Under the pieces are notes generated by a model. The model saw only the letters and a list, made by a program, of their open reading frames with translations, had not been told where the DNA came from and made no database searches. The position numbers and the translations under genes are program-made. Positions 1 through 7,697 of a stretch of DNA of 64,000 nt are shown piece by piece (position 1 is the stretch's first letter; every line of letters starts with the position of its first letter). The DNA lies in NCBI RefSeq assembly GCF_031458235.1, contig NZ_JAVDYB010000001.1:2811001-2875000 (forward strand), given 5' to 3'. Source of the DNA: Catenuloplanes atrovinosus. Lineage in GTDB: Bacteria; Actinomycetota; Actinomycetes; Mycobacteriales; Micromonosporaceae.

Positions 1-393
1 CTGGCCGCGGTCGATGCGGAAGCGGATGTGGTGGTCCGGGAACGTGGCGGACAGCGCGGTGCTCAGCGCGGGCAGCAGTTGCGCGGCCGCGTGCTCGGTC
101 GAGCCGATGGTCAGCGCACGCTCCACCTCGACGCCGAACGCGCGGAGCGTCTCGTCGTGCAGCGCGAGGATGCGGCGGGCGCGGGCGAGCAGTTCCTCGC
201 CGTCCGCAGTGAACCGGGAGCCGCGGCCGTCGCGCTCGATCAGCGAGCGGCCGAGCGCGGTCTCCAGGCGGCGCACGTGCTGGCTCACCGCGGACTGGGT
301 GAGGTGCAGCGACGTCGCGGCGCGCTGGAAGCCGCCGCAGTCGGCCACGGCGACGAAGCTGCGCAGCGGTGCGATGCCCAAGATCTGACCCAT
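1..393 (-). CDS. LysR-family transcriptional regulator, N-terminal part (runs off left edge)
   Basis: Reading the minus strand from the ATG at 393 gives a protein beginning MGQILGIAPLRSFVAVADC with the classic LysR winged helix: FQRAATSLHLTQSAVSQHV is the recognition helix region (residues about 22-40), followed by RRLETALGRSLIERD and the start of the effector domain. The stop is outside the window, so this is the first 131 codons only. LysR proteins bind T-N11-A type sites and respond to small co-inducers. It is divergent from the leader peptide and monooxygenase/transporter operon, so it probably controls that operon; sulfur-responsive LysR proteins (CysB/Cbl type) are a plausible relative, but the ligand domain is not visible. 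A GTAGG sequence just upstream of the ATG serves as ribosome site. Confidence 0.85.
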   Translation of the reverse strand, partial: MGQILGIAPLRSFVAVADCGGFQRAATSLHLTQSAVSQHVRRLETALGRSLIERDGRGSRFTADGEELLARARRILALHDETLRAFGVEVERALTIGSTEHAAAQLLPALSTALSATFPDHHIRFRIDRGQ

Positions 394-406
394 GCCTACC
401 AGGTTA

Positions 407-417
407 CTAGGAATTAG
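407..417. promoter_or_regulatory. AT-rich element CTAGGAATTAG, candidate regulator site
   Basis: A short AT-rich, near-palindromic block (CTAGGAATTAG; reverse complement CTAATTCCTAG) stands out in GC-rich DNA between the LysR start and the leader-peptide promoter. A similar word, CCTAATCCTAT, occurs at 7639-7649 just upstream of the second transporter gene set. The shared word next to both transporter promoters suggests a common regulator site, possibly for the LysR protein; this is inference from two copies only. Confidence 0.3.
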
Positions 418-453
418 ATCAGGTGCCGTAATGTCTCCCATCACGATCTCTCG

Positions 454-483
454 TTGGACACGCTCCGGCGGGGCCCGAATACT
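454..483 (+). promoter_or_regulatory. Candidate sigma-70 promoter of the leader peptide and operon 1
   Basis: TTGGAC (454-459) and AATACT (478-483) are separated by 18 bp and resemble -35 and -10 hexamers (4 of 6 matches in the -10). Transcription would start near 490, i.e. at or next to the ATG of the small leader ORF at 491, so the leader would be translated from a leaderless mRNA. No ribosome-binding sequence is visible before that ATG, which agrees with a leaderless start. Confidence 0.4.
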
Positions 484-490
484 CGTTCGC

Positions 491-571
491 ATGAGCCGCG
501 GACAGAGGGTCGATCTGACCACCCGCCGCTGTGTCGACTACGGACGCAGCGCGGCCTCGCTCTGTCGTTGA
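491..571 (+). CDS. Short leader peptide of actinobacterial sulfur-gene type (26 aa)
   Basis: ATG at 491 opens a 26-codon ORF ending at TGA 569-571. Its C-terminal half reads TRRCVDYGRSAASLCR. Actinobacterial putative leader peptides found upstream of sulfur-assimilation genes follow a pattern close to SRRHVDLxRxxSAxCR, and this ORF fits it well: two arginines, a Val-Asp pair, then an SA/AS stretch and a terminal Cys-Arg. It has cysteine codons at positions 14 and 25, both TGT. The expected role is cis regulation: ribosome behaviour at Cys codons reports cysteine supply and changes expression of the genes downstream. It is too short for routine gene calling. Identification rests on remembered family pattern plus position 142 bp before the monooxygenase gene. 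Confidence 0.65.
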   Translation: MSRGQRVDLTTRRCVDYGRSAASLCR

Positions 572-584
572 GCATCGCTCGACC

Positions 585-684
585 GATGCCGCCCGAGAGG
601 CATCCCGCTCACTCACTCGCCCCGGCAGGGTAGCCGGGCGCTCAGCCGACTCTCCCGCACCGGCACGCCCGCGATCGGGCGTGC
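585..684 (+). promoter_or_regulatory. Structured 5' leader with three hairpins between leader peptide and operon
   Basis: Three perfect stem-loops follow the leader-peptide stop: GATGCC/GGCATC (585-604, 8-nt loop), CCCGGC/GCCGGG (621-638, 6-nt loop) and GCACGCCCG/CGGGCGTGC (663-684, 4-nt loop). The last can be lengthened by CACC/GGTG with one bulged base. The region from 394 to 713 has no protein gene except the 26-codon leader. The arrangement (small ORF, then mutually positioned hairpins, then structural genes) is what translational or transcriptional attenuation would need. No run of T follows the last stem, so a Rho-independent terminator is not evident. Confidence 0.45.
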
Positions 685-713
685 GGTGTCGCGCACCCAT
701 GAAAGGCATCACC

Positions 714-2060
714 ATGACTCGCAGGACCCTGAAGCTGGGGGCCGTCCTCGTCGGCGTCGGCGGCCCCGGCCAGCACCACACCTGGCTCAGCCCGGAGATC
801 CCCGGCGACGCCAGCGTGGACATCCGCTGGTACATCGCACGTGCCCGGCAGGCCGAGGCCGCGTTCTTCGACCACGTGTTCATCGTGGACAGCCAGTTCA
901 TCACGCCGGACTCGCCGCACCACTACCTGAACCGGCTCGAGCCGCTCACGCTGCTGTCCGCGGTCGCGGTGCACACCACCCACATCGGGCTGGTCGGCAC
1001 GCTCACCACCAGCTACAACGACCCGTTCAACGTGGCGCGCCGGCTGGCGTCGCTGGACCTGATCAGCGGCGGCCGGGCCGGGTGGAACGTGGTCGCGACC
1101 GGCGACGGTGGCACCGCCGGCAACTACGGGCGCGAGGAGCACTACGACTACGCCGAACGGTACGGCCGCGCGCTGGAGCACGTCCGCGTGGTGCAGGGGC
1201 TGTGGAACTCGTACGAGGAGGACGCGTTCCCGCGGGACAAGGAGGCGGGCGTCTTCTTCGACCCCGCCAAGCTGCACGCGCTGCACCACGTCGGCGAGCA
1301 CTTCTCCGTGGTGGGTCCGCTCAACATCGAGCGATCGCCGCAGGGTCAGCCCGTCATCTTCCAGGCGGGCGACTCCGACGAGGGCCGCGATCTGGGCGCC
1401 GAGATCGCCGACGCGATCTTCACCCACGCGCGCACGATCGAGCAGGGCGTGGCGTTCGCCCGGGACATCCGGGCCCGCGCGGCCGCGAAGGGGCGGGACC
1501 CGGAGCGGATTCTGATCGTGCCGGGGTTCAGCCCGATCATCGCGGACACCGACGAGGAGGCGCGCGCGGCCGAGGCGGCGATCGCCGGCGGCAAGGACTT
1601 CCACCGCGCGCTGAGGGAACTGGGCCGGCCGTTCGGCTGGCACGACTTCACGCGGTACGACCTGGACGCGCCGTTCCCGGAGCTGGGCGACCTGGGCGAC
1701 CGCAGCTTCCGCACCCAGGCCGCAGCGATCAAGAAACTGGCCCGGGACAACGGCCTCACGCTGCGGCAGGTCGTGCAGTCCACGATCGACGGCCGGCGGT
1801 CGCCGTTCGTCGGCTCGGCGCGCACGGTCGCGGACGAGATCCAGCGCTGGTTCGAGGCGGGTGCGCTGGACGGGCTCAACGTCATGGTGACGGTGCCGAG
1901 CGAGTTCGCCCGGTTCACCGACGAGGTCCTGCCGATCCTGCGCGAGCGCGGCGTGGCCCGCACCGGGTACGACGCCACCACCCTGCGCGGCAACCTCGGC
2001 CTGCCGATCCCGCGCAACGTGCACGCCGCCCGCGCCGCGCAGCCGGCCGGTGCGCGATGA
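714..2060 (+). CDS. NtaA/SnaA/DmoA-type FMN-dependent monooxygenase (LLM class)
   Basis: 448-residue protein beginning MTRRTLKLGAVLVGVGGPGQ. The fold is the luciferase-like TIM barrel; features of the NtaA/DmoA branch include HHYLNRLEPLTLLSAVA, the VGTLTTSYNDPFNVARRLAS strand-loop, SGGRAGWNVVAT, and FQAGDSDEGRDLGAEIADAIF. These enzymes use FMNH2 supplied by a separate reductase and O2 to cleave C-N, C-S or similar bonds (nitrilotriacetate, dibenzothiophene sulfone, dimethyl sulfide). I chose the ATG at 714 because GAAAGG lies 8 nt upstream; an in-frame ATG at 699 is the alternative. The stop overlaps the next gene by 4 bases. Substrate unknown; the leader peptide suggests an organosulfur compound. 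Confidence 0.88.
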   Translation: MTRRTLKLGAVLVGVGGPGQHHTWLSPEIPGDASVDIRWYIARARQAEAAFFDHVFIVDSQFITPDSPHHYLNRLEPLTLLSAVAVHTTHIGLVGTLTTSYNDPFNVARRLASLDLISGGRAGWNVVATGDGGTAGNYGREEHYDYAERYGRALEHVRVVQGLWNSYEEDAFPRDKEAGVFFDPAKLHALHHVGEHFSVVGPLNIERSPQGQPVIFQAGDSDEGRDLGAEIADAIFTHARTIEQGVAFARDIRARAAAKGRDPERILIVPGFSPIIADTDEEARAAEAAIAGGKDFHRALRELGRPFGWHDFTRYDLDAPFPELGDLGDRSFRTQAAAIKKLARDNGLTLRQVVQSTIDGRRSPFVGSARTVADEIQRWFEAGALDGLNVMVTVPSEFARFTDEVLPILRERGVARTGYDATTLRGNLGLPIPRNVHAARAAQPAGAR

Positions 2061-3547
2061 GCGCCCGGACCCGCGTGGCGGCGGCGCTCGGCTCGCTGCT
2101 GCTGGCGCTGTCCGGGTGCGCCGGGGGAGCGGCGGCCGCGGACGCGGTACCCACGCTGCGCTGGGCGGTGACGCTGCCGGCGCACTGGGACCCGGTGGTG
2201 AGCGGCAGTGGCGCGCAGTTCCGGATCCTGTCGCTGGCCTACGCGTCGCTGACCGAGATCGACGAGAAGGGTGCGGCGGTGCCGTCGCTGGCCGAGTCGT
2301 GGACCTACAACGACGCGGGCGACCAGGTGACGTTCCATCTCCGTCCGGGCCTGGAGTTCAGCGACGGCACGCCGTTGAACGCCGACGCCGTGCGGGCATA
2401 CCTCACGCGGGCGAAGACCCAGAAGGACTCCGCGCTGTTCGGTGACCTCACCTCGATCGAGCGCGTCTCCGCGCGCGGCGACCTGGACGTGGTGGTGGAC
2501 CTGACGCAGGTCGACTACCAGATCCCGCTGCTGCTCGGCGAGCGCGTCGCGCAGATCTCCAGCCCGGCCGTGGACCCGGCCGCGCTGGACCGGTCGCCGG
2601 TCGGCGCCGGCCCGTTCACCGTGGTCGAGAACGTGCCCGGCTCGCACGTGTACCTGACGAAGAACCCGCGGTACTGGGACGCGGCGAACATCCACATCGA
2701 GCGCGTCGAGCTGCTCGCCGAGCCGGACCCGGCCACCGTCGTCTCCGGGCTCCAGACCGGCGTGTACGACCTGGCGAACGTGGCGCCGGCGCAGGTCAAG
2801 GCCGCGGAGGCGGCGAAGCTCGACGTGGTGGTCCAGCCCGGCTACAACGCCTCGAACATCAGCATCAACGTGAACAAGGCGCCGTTCGACGACCCCCGGG
2901 TGGTCGACGCGGTCCGGCACGCGATCAACCGGCAGGAGTTCGTCGACAAGGTCACGTTCGGCCTCGGCAAGGTCACCGACCAGCCGTTCCCGCCGGGCTA
3001 CATCGCCTACGACGACGCGTCCGCGAACGCCTACCCGTACGACCCGGCGCGGGCGAAAGCGCTGCTGGCCGAGGCGGGGGCGGCGGACGCGGCGGTGGAC
3101 CTGGTGGTCCCGGCGCAGTCGACCGCGGCCGAGATCGTGCAGGCGCAGCTCGGCGCGGTCGGCATCACGGTCACGATCAAGGTGGACCCGAACTGGGCCA
3201 CGCCGTTCTTCGCCAAGGACCTGGCGCTGTCGCTCTACGGCACCACCGGGCGCGAGTCGCCGGTACAGACGCTGACCGCGCACTTCGGGCCGAACGGGCC
3301 GCTGAACCTGTCAACGCCGTACGAGCCGCCCGGTTTCCCGGCCGCGGTGGCGACCGCCCGGCAGACGCCGCTGGACTCGCCGGACTACCAGCGCAACCTT
3401 CGGGCGGCGACGCGCGCGGGTCTGGAGAGCCGGGCGCTGGTCTTCACGTACTCGCAGCCGAACCTGTTCGTGAAGTCGCCGCGGGTGTCCGGCCTGGCGC
3501 CGATCCCGGGCCAGATCCACTGGACCGGGCTGACGGTGACGCCGTGA
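2057..3547 (+). CDS. ABC transporter substrate-binding lipoprotein, peptide/nickel type (SBP family 5)
   Basis: 496 residues with a lipoprotein signal: hydrophobic stretch VAAALGSLLLALSGC, lipidated Cys at position 21. The mature part has family-5 features: a start like PTLRWAVTLPAHWDPVV, LSLAYASLTEIDEKG, PSLAESWTYNDAGDQVTFHL, LRPGLEFSDGTPLNADAV, and VDAVRHAINRQEFV. Such proteins deliver peptides, opines, nickel chelates or other oligomeric solutes to DppBC-type permeases. Starts with ATGA overlapping the preceding stop and its own stop overlaps the next start, so it is in one operon with the monooxygenase and transporter genes. The ligand cannot be read from sequence; context suggests a sulfur- or nitrogen-containing organic compound. 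Confidence 0.9.
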   Translation: MSARTRVAAALGSLLLALSGCAGGAAAADAVPTLRWAVTLPAHWDPVVSGSGAQFRILSLAYASLTEIDEKGAAVPSLAESWTYNDAGDQVTFHLRPGLEFSDGTPLNADAVRAYLTRAKTQKDSALFGDLTSIERVSARGDLDVVVDLTQVDYQIPLLLGERVAQISSPAVDPAALDRSPVGAGPFTVVENVPGSHVYLTKNPRYWDAANIHIERVELLAEPDPATVVSGLQTGVYDLANVAPAQVKAAEAAKLDVVVQPGYNASNISINVNKAPFDDPRVVDAVRHAINRQEFVDKVTFGLGKVTDQPFPPGYIAYDDASANAYPYDPARAKALLAEAGAADAAVDLVVPAQSTAAEIVQAQLGAVGITVTIKVDPNWATPFFAKDLALSLYGTTGRESPVQTLTAHFGPNGPLNLSTPYEPPGFPAAVATARQTPLDSPDYQRNLRAATRAGLESRALVFTYSQPNLFVKSPRVSGLAPIPGQIHWTGLTVTP

Positions 3548-4494
3548 TCCTCAGAATCCTGCTGCGCTCGGTCGCGGTCTTCGTGCCGGTGTTCCTGGTG
3601 GCCACGTTCGTCACGTTCGCGCTGCGGGCGCTGAGCGGGCTCACCCCCGCCCACCTCCAGCTCGGCGAGTCGGCCACGCCGGAGACGGTGGCCGCGATCG
3701 AGCGCGAGTGGGGGCTCGACCGGCCGTTCCTCACCCAGTACGGCGACTGGTTCGCCGGCGTGCTCCGCGGCGACCTCGGCGTCAGCTGGTACAACGGCGC
3801 GGACATCGCCGGCCTGCTGTTCGAGGGCGCGATCGTCAGCCTCTCCGTGGCCGGCCTGGCGCTGGTCATCGGCGTGGTCCTCGGGTTCGGGCTGGGCGTG
3901 CTGGCCGCGGTGCGCCGCACCACCTGGGTCGACCGGGCGATCACCGGCGCGATGACGGCCGTGTCCGTGATGCCGTCCTTCGTGGTCGGGATCGCGCTGG
4001 TCGCGGTGTTCGCGGTCGGGCTCGGCTGGTTCCCGAGCGCCGGGTACGTGCCGGCGGACCGGGACCTGGGGCTGTGGCTGGCGCACATCACGCTGCCGGC
4101 CGTCGCGCTCAGCCTCGACACGGTCGCGGACGTGGCCCGGCAGTTGCGGGCCGGGCTGGTCGCGGCGTACCGGGAGAACTACGTGACCGGCGCGATCGTG
4201 CGCGGCCTCGGCCCCCGGCGGATCTTCTTCCGGCACGTGCTGCGCAACGGCATGGGACCCGCGCTGACCGTGCTCGGGCTCAAGTTCCCGGCGCTGCTCG
4301 GCGGCGCGGTGGTCACGGAGTCGATCTTCGGGATGGCCGGGTTCGGGAAGTTCGCGGCCGACTCCGCCCAGCGCGGCGACGTGCCCGCGGTCCAGGGCGT
4401 GCTGGTCGTCTCCGTGGTCCTGGTGGTCGTGTTCAACCTGCTGGTCAACGTGATCCTGGCCCGGGTCACGCCGGCGTCGGCACGGGGGGTGTGA
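3544..4494 (+). CDS. ABC transporter permease, DppB type
   Basis: 316 residues, GTG start overlapping the previous stop. Six hydrophobic segments; N-terminal ILLRSVAVFVPVFLVATFVTFAL is the first membrane helix, followed by the large external loop containing ERE-WGLDRPF typical of DppB. The cytoplasmic EAA-like loop is visible as YRENYVTGAIVRGLGPRRIF followed by HVLRNGMGPALTVLG. It forms the first half of the membrane channel with the DppC-type protein encoded directly downstream. Length is normal for the family. Confidence 0.9.
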   Translation: MILRILLRSVAVFVPVFLVATFVTFALRALSGLTPAHLQLGESATPETVAAIEREWGLDRPFLTQYGDWFAGVLRGDLGVSWYNGADIAGLLFEGAIVSLSVAGLALVIGVVLGFGLGVLAAVRRTTWVDRAITGAMTAVSVMPSFVVGIALVAVFAVGLGWFPSAGYVPADRDLGLWLAHITLPAVALSLDTVADVARQLRAGLVAAYRENYVTGAIVRGLGPRRIFFRHVLRNGMGPALTVLGLKFPALLGGAVVTESIFGMAGFGKFAADSAQRGDVPAVQGVLVVSVVLVVVFNLLVNVILARVTPASARGV

Positions 4495-4498
4495 GCGC

Positions 4499-5344
4499 AT
4501 GGTGCGCCGCGTCCTCGCGCTCCCGGCCGGCCGGATCGCGGCCGGCATCCTGACCGTGATCGGGCTGCTGGCGCTGTTCGGCCCGGCCCTGGCGCCGCAC
4601 GACCCGCTGGCCGGCGGCGCGCAGATCCTGGCCGGGCCGTCCGCCGGCCACCCGCTCGGCACCGACTATCTGGGCCGGGACGTGCTCAGCCGGCTTCTCG
4701 CGGGCTCGCCGGTGAGCGTGCTCGGCGCGATCCAGGTCGCGCTGGTCGCCCTGGTCGCCGGCGTGATCCCGGGCATCCTCTCGGTCTACCTCGGCGCGGT
4801 CTTCGAGTGGATCACGCTGCGGCTGGCGGACACGCTGATCGCGCTGCCGTTCCTGGTCTTCGCGGTCGCGGTGACCGCGCTGCTCGGCAACGGCATCCCG
4901 CAGGCCATGGTCACGGTCGGCATCATGATCTCGCCGCTGTTCTACCGCGTCTCCCGCGCGGCCACGCTGGCGGTGGCCCGGTCGCCCTACGTGGAGGCCG
5001 CGCTGATCTCGGGCGCGTCCATCGGGTGGGTGGTGCGGTGGCACGTGTGGGTGAAGGTGCTGCCGCCGATCGCGGTCGCGCTCGCGCACACGGCCGGCGT
5101 CGGGTTCGTGATCGTCTCCAGCCTCACGTTCCTCGGCATCGGCGTGCAGCCGCCGGCACCGACCTGGGGCGGCGTGCTCGCGGCCGACCTCGGCTACCTG
5201 AGCTTCCGCCCGTGGGCGCCGCTGCTGCCCACCGCCCTGATCATGGCGACCGTCTGGGCCTGCAACCTGCTGGCCGATGCGATCCGCGACGTGACCGGCG
5301 TGGCCGGCCGCGCCCTCCTCACTCGTCGAAAGGCGGCGGCATGA
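4499..5344 (+). CDS. ABC transporter permease, DppC type
   Basis: 281 residues, ATG 4 nt after the preceding stop. The DppC hallmark HPLGTDYLGRDVLSRLLAGS occurs near residue 50 after a first membrane helix; the coupling loop includes RSPYVEAALISGASIGWVV, and the end has VSSLTFLGIGVQPPAPTWGG, another family signature. Five to six membrane segments. Partner of the DppB-type permease upstream; its stop overlaps the start of the first ATPase gene by 4 bases. Confidence 0.9.
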   Translation: MVRRVLALPAGRIAAGILTVIGLLALFGPALAPHDPLAGGAQILAGPSAGHPLGTDYLGRDVLSRLLAGSPVSVLGAIQVALVALVAGVIPGILSVYLGAVFEWITLRLADTLIALPFLVFAVAVTALLGNGIPQAMVTVGIMISPLFYRVSRAATLAVARSPYVEAALISGASIGWVVRWHVWVKVLPPIAVALAHTAGVGFVIVSSLTFLGIGVQPPAPTWGGVLAADLGYLSFRPWAPLLPTALIMATVWACNLLADAIRDVTGVAGRALLTRRKAAA

Positions 5345-6135
5345 CCGAGCGTGCGATCCTGAGGCTGAGCGACGTCCACATCGGCGGGTTCGTACGGGGC
5401 GTGTCGTTCACGCTGCGGCCCGGCGGCGTGGTCGGGATCGTGGGGGAGTCCGGCAGCGGCAAGACGCTCACCTGCCGGGCCGCGCTCGGCATCCTCCCGG
5501 ACGGCTTCACGGTCACGTCCGGCCGCGTGGAGCTGGACGGCCGCGACACCGCCACGTTCTCCGGCCGGGACTGGACCGCGCTGCGCGGCGCCGTGATCAG
5601 CGCGGTGTTCCAGGACCCCGCGTCCTACCTCAACCCGTCGCTGACCGTCGGCACGCAGATCGCCGAGGTGCTGCGGGTCAAGCTGCGGCTGCGCCGGCGG
5701 GCCGCGCGGGACCGGGCCGAGGCGCTGCTGGCGTCGGTACGGCTGCCGGACGTGTCCGGCCGCTATCCGCACGAGCTGTCCGGCGGCATGCTGCAACGCG
5801 CGCTGATCGCGACCGCCATCGCGGCCCGCCCGCGGGTGCTGATCGCGGACGAGGCCACCACCGCGCTGGACGTGACCGTGCAGGCGGAGATCCTCGATCT
5901 GCTCGCGGACCTGCGCGACACCACCGGCCTGGCGCTCGTGGTGGTCTCGCACGACCTGGCGGTGGTGGCGCAGCTGTGCGACGAGGTGCTGGTCATGCGC
6001 GCCGGCGAGGTGGTCGAGCAGGGCCCGGTCGACGAGGTGCTCTACCACCCGCGGCACGAGTACACCCGGCTGCTGATCGAGGAGCACGAGTCGTACGGGC
6101 TGGACCGGTTCCTGGCGGTGCACCATGCTGCTTGA
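5341..6135 (+). CDS. ABC transporter ATPase, DppD type
   Basis: 264 residues. Walker A GESGSGKT (residues 35-42), Q-loop FQDPASYLNPSLTVG, signature LSGGMLQR, Walker B VLIADEATTALD and H-loop VVVSHD are all present, so the protein should be catalytically competent. The ending (HPRHEYTRLLIEEHESYGL) is shorter than in classic DppD, which carries an OppF/DppD C-terminal extension. Expected to form a heterodimer with the next ATPase, which overlaps it by 11 bases. Confidence 0.9.
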   Translation: MTERAILRLSDVHIGGFVRGVSFTLRPGGVVGIVGESGSGKTLTCRAALGILPDGFTVTSGRVELDGRDTATFSGRDWTALRGAVISAVFQDPASYLNPSLTVGTQIAEVLRVKLRLRRRAARDRAEALLASVRLPDVSGRYPHELSGGMLQRALIATAIAARPRVLIADEATTALDVTVQAEILDLLADLRDTTGLALVVVSHDLAVVAQLCDEVLVMRAGEVVEQGPVDEVLYHPRHEYTRLLIEEHESYGLDRFLAVHHAA

Positions 6136-6940
6136 CGTCACGGACCTGGAGGTCCGCTACGGCCGGCGGCCCGCGCTGCGCGGCGCGTCGCTGAGCGTGG
6201 GACCGGGCGAGACGGTCGGCGTGATCGGCGAGACCGGCTCCGGGAAGTCCACGTTCGCGCGGGCGGTGCTCGGCCTGGTGCGCCCGTCCGCCGGCCGGAT
6301 CGTGGTCGACGGCACGGACGTCACCCGGTTCCGCGCCCGGCAGTGGCGCGCGCTGCGCCGCACCGGTGTGGTGCAGTACGTCTTCCAGGACCCGCTGCGC
6401 AGCCTCGACCCGGACCTGACCGTCGCCTCCTCGCTGGCCGAGCCGCTGCGCATCCGGGGCGTCCCGGCGCGCGAGGCGTCCCGGCGCGCCGCCGCGCTGC
6501 TCGACCGCGTCGGGCTCGCGCCGGCATCGCTGGACCGGCTGCCCGGCGAGCTGTCCGGCGGGCAGCGCCAGCGGGTCGCGGTGGCCCGCGCGCTGATCGT
6601 CGAGCCGAGGCTGGTGCTGCTCGACGAGCCGGTCAGCGCGCTCGACTCGGCGAACCGCGTCCGCGTGCTGGAGCTGCTCAAGAGCCTGCGGAACGCCGGT
6701 ACGTCGCTGCTGTTCATCTCGCACGACCTGGGCTCGGTGGCCGGCGTCGCGGACCGCGTCGCCGTGCTCTACCAGGGCCGGATCGTCGAGCAGGGCCCGG
6801 TCCGCGACGTGATCGCCGGGCCGGTCCACCCGTACACCCGGCTGCTGGTCGGCTCCGCGCCGACGCTGCGGTCGGCCGCCGCCGGTCGCGCGGCCCGCGC
6901 CTCGCTGCGCGCGCTGCTGTCCGAGGGCACCACGGCATGA
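6125..6940 (+). CDS. ABC transporter ATPase, DppF type
   Basis: 271 residues with Walker A GETGSGKS, Q-loop FQDPLRSLDPDLTV, signature LSGGQRQR, Walker B LVLLDEPVSALD and H-loop LFISHDLG. The C-terminus carries VHPYTRLLVGSAPTL, the usual OppF/DppF tail. With the preceding ATPase it completes transporter 1 (lipoprotein, two permeases, two ATPases). Start overlaps the previous gene by 11 bases in another frame. Confidence 0.9.
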   Translation: MLLDVTDLEVRYGRRPALRGASLSVGPGETVGVIGETGSGKSTFARAVLGLVRPSAGRIVVDGTDVTRFRARQWRALRRTGVVQYVFQDPLRSLDPDLTVASSLAEPLRIRGVPAREASRRAAALLDRVGLAPASLDRLPGELSGGQRQRVAVARALIVEPRLVLLDEPVSALDSANRVRVLELLKSLRNAGTSLLFISHDLGSVAGVADRVAVLYQGRIVEQGPVRDVIAGPVHPYTRLLVGSAPTLRSAAAGRAARASLRALLSEGTTA

Positions 6941-6963
6941 CGTCCCGCGTCTGGAGGAACGAG

Positions 6964-7626
6964 ATGAGTGTGTACGAGGCACCGGCCGGGCTGCGGGTGC
7001 GCGGCACGGTCGTGGTGGTGCCGGGGCGCGGGGACTTCCCGCTCGCCTACCAGCGCCTCGGCCGGCGGCTGGCCGCGGACGCGTACCGGGTGCTGGTCGT
7101 CGACGACCTCGGCGACGTGACCGTGGACGACGCGCCGGTCCGCCCGCTCGTGCTGATCGGCGCGGACCTCGGTGCGGTGCGTGTCGCGGTGGACGGCGAC
7201 CGGCTGCGGCCGGACGCGGTCGTGCTGGCCGGGCTGCCGCGCGCCGACGGCGTCCTCAGCGACGGCGAGCTGGACGCGCGGACGCACTGCCCGACCCACC
7301 GGGGCGTGCTGGCGGACGTCGCCCCGGGCGCGTTCGCCGAGCCGGTCGACCCGGCGCTGCTGGCCCGCGCGTACGCGCGCACCTCCGGCGTACCCCATCT
7401 GCTGCTGGTGGGTGACCGGGATCCGCTCGCGGACCGGGCGGCGCTCGGCCGGCTCGCCACGGCGCTGCCGGTGGCGCGGCTGGCCGTGGTCCGCGGGGCG
7501 CACCACGACGTGCTCAACGACCTTCAGCACCGGTCGGTGGCCGCGGAGATCGTGTCGTTCCTGGAGGCCGTCCGCGAGGGGACGCCGCCCCGGCCGCTGG
7601 TGCACGCCGAATCCGGCGCGTGGTGA
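6964..7626 (+). CDS. Alpha/beta-hydrolase-fold protein with Asp at the nucleophile elbow
   Basis: 220 residues. VVVVPGRGDFPLAYQRLGRRL gives the first strand and oxyanion region, LLVGDRDPLADRAAL the acid-bearing strand, and RGAHHDVLND the catalytic His. The nucleophile elbow reads LIGADLGAVRV, i.e. G-x-D-x-G rather than G-x-S-x-G. Asp nucleophiles occur in haloalkane dehalogenases and epoxide hydrolases, so hydrolysis of a non-ester bond, or loss of activity, is possible. The ATG at 6964 was chosen because GGAGG lies 6 nt upstream; an earlier ATG at 6937 overlaps the ATPase stop. Last gene of the first operon; role probably in processing the imported substrate. Confidence 0.7.
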   Translation: MSVYEAPAGLRVRGTVVVVPGRGDFPLAYQRLGRRLAADAYRVLVVDDLGDVTVDDAPVRPLVLIGADLGAVRVAVDGDRLRPDAVVLAGLPRADGVLSDGELDARTHCPTHRGVLADVAPGAFAEPVDPALLARAYARTSGVPHLLLVGDRDPLADRAALGRLATALPVARLAVVRGAHHDVLNDLQHRSVAAEIVSFLEAVREGTPPRPLVHAESGAW

Positions 7627-7634
7627 CCGCAATA

Positions 7635-7663
7635 TTCTCCTAATCCTATCGGCCAAGTATACT
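7635..7663 (+). promoter_or_regulatory. Candidate promoter of operon 2
   Basis: In the 71-bp gap after the hydrolase, TATACT (7658-7663) is a good -10 box; TTCTCC (7635-7640) is at 17 bp spacing but a weak -35. The block is AT-rich, unlike its surroundings, and contains CCTAATCCTAT (7639-7649), which resembles the element at 407-417. Transcription would start around 7669, just at a GTG (7668) that is in frame with the lipoprotein gene. Confidence 0.4.
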
Positions 7664-7697
7664 TACGGTGCTCGATGAGCCGGACGGGAGCATCACC

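Noticed and set aside
571-714. SAM riboswitch upstream of the first operon
   Set aside because: The hairpins do not match the SAM-I, SAM-II or SAM-IV consensus cores that I can recall; a leader-peptide attenuator fits better.
686-2056. Long Arg/Pro/Gly-rich open frame in front of the first lipoprotein
   Set aside because: It is the out-of-frame image of the monooxygenase gene; the lipoprotein signal peptide clearly begins at 2057.
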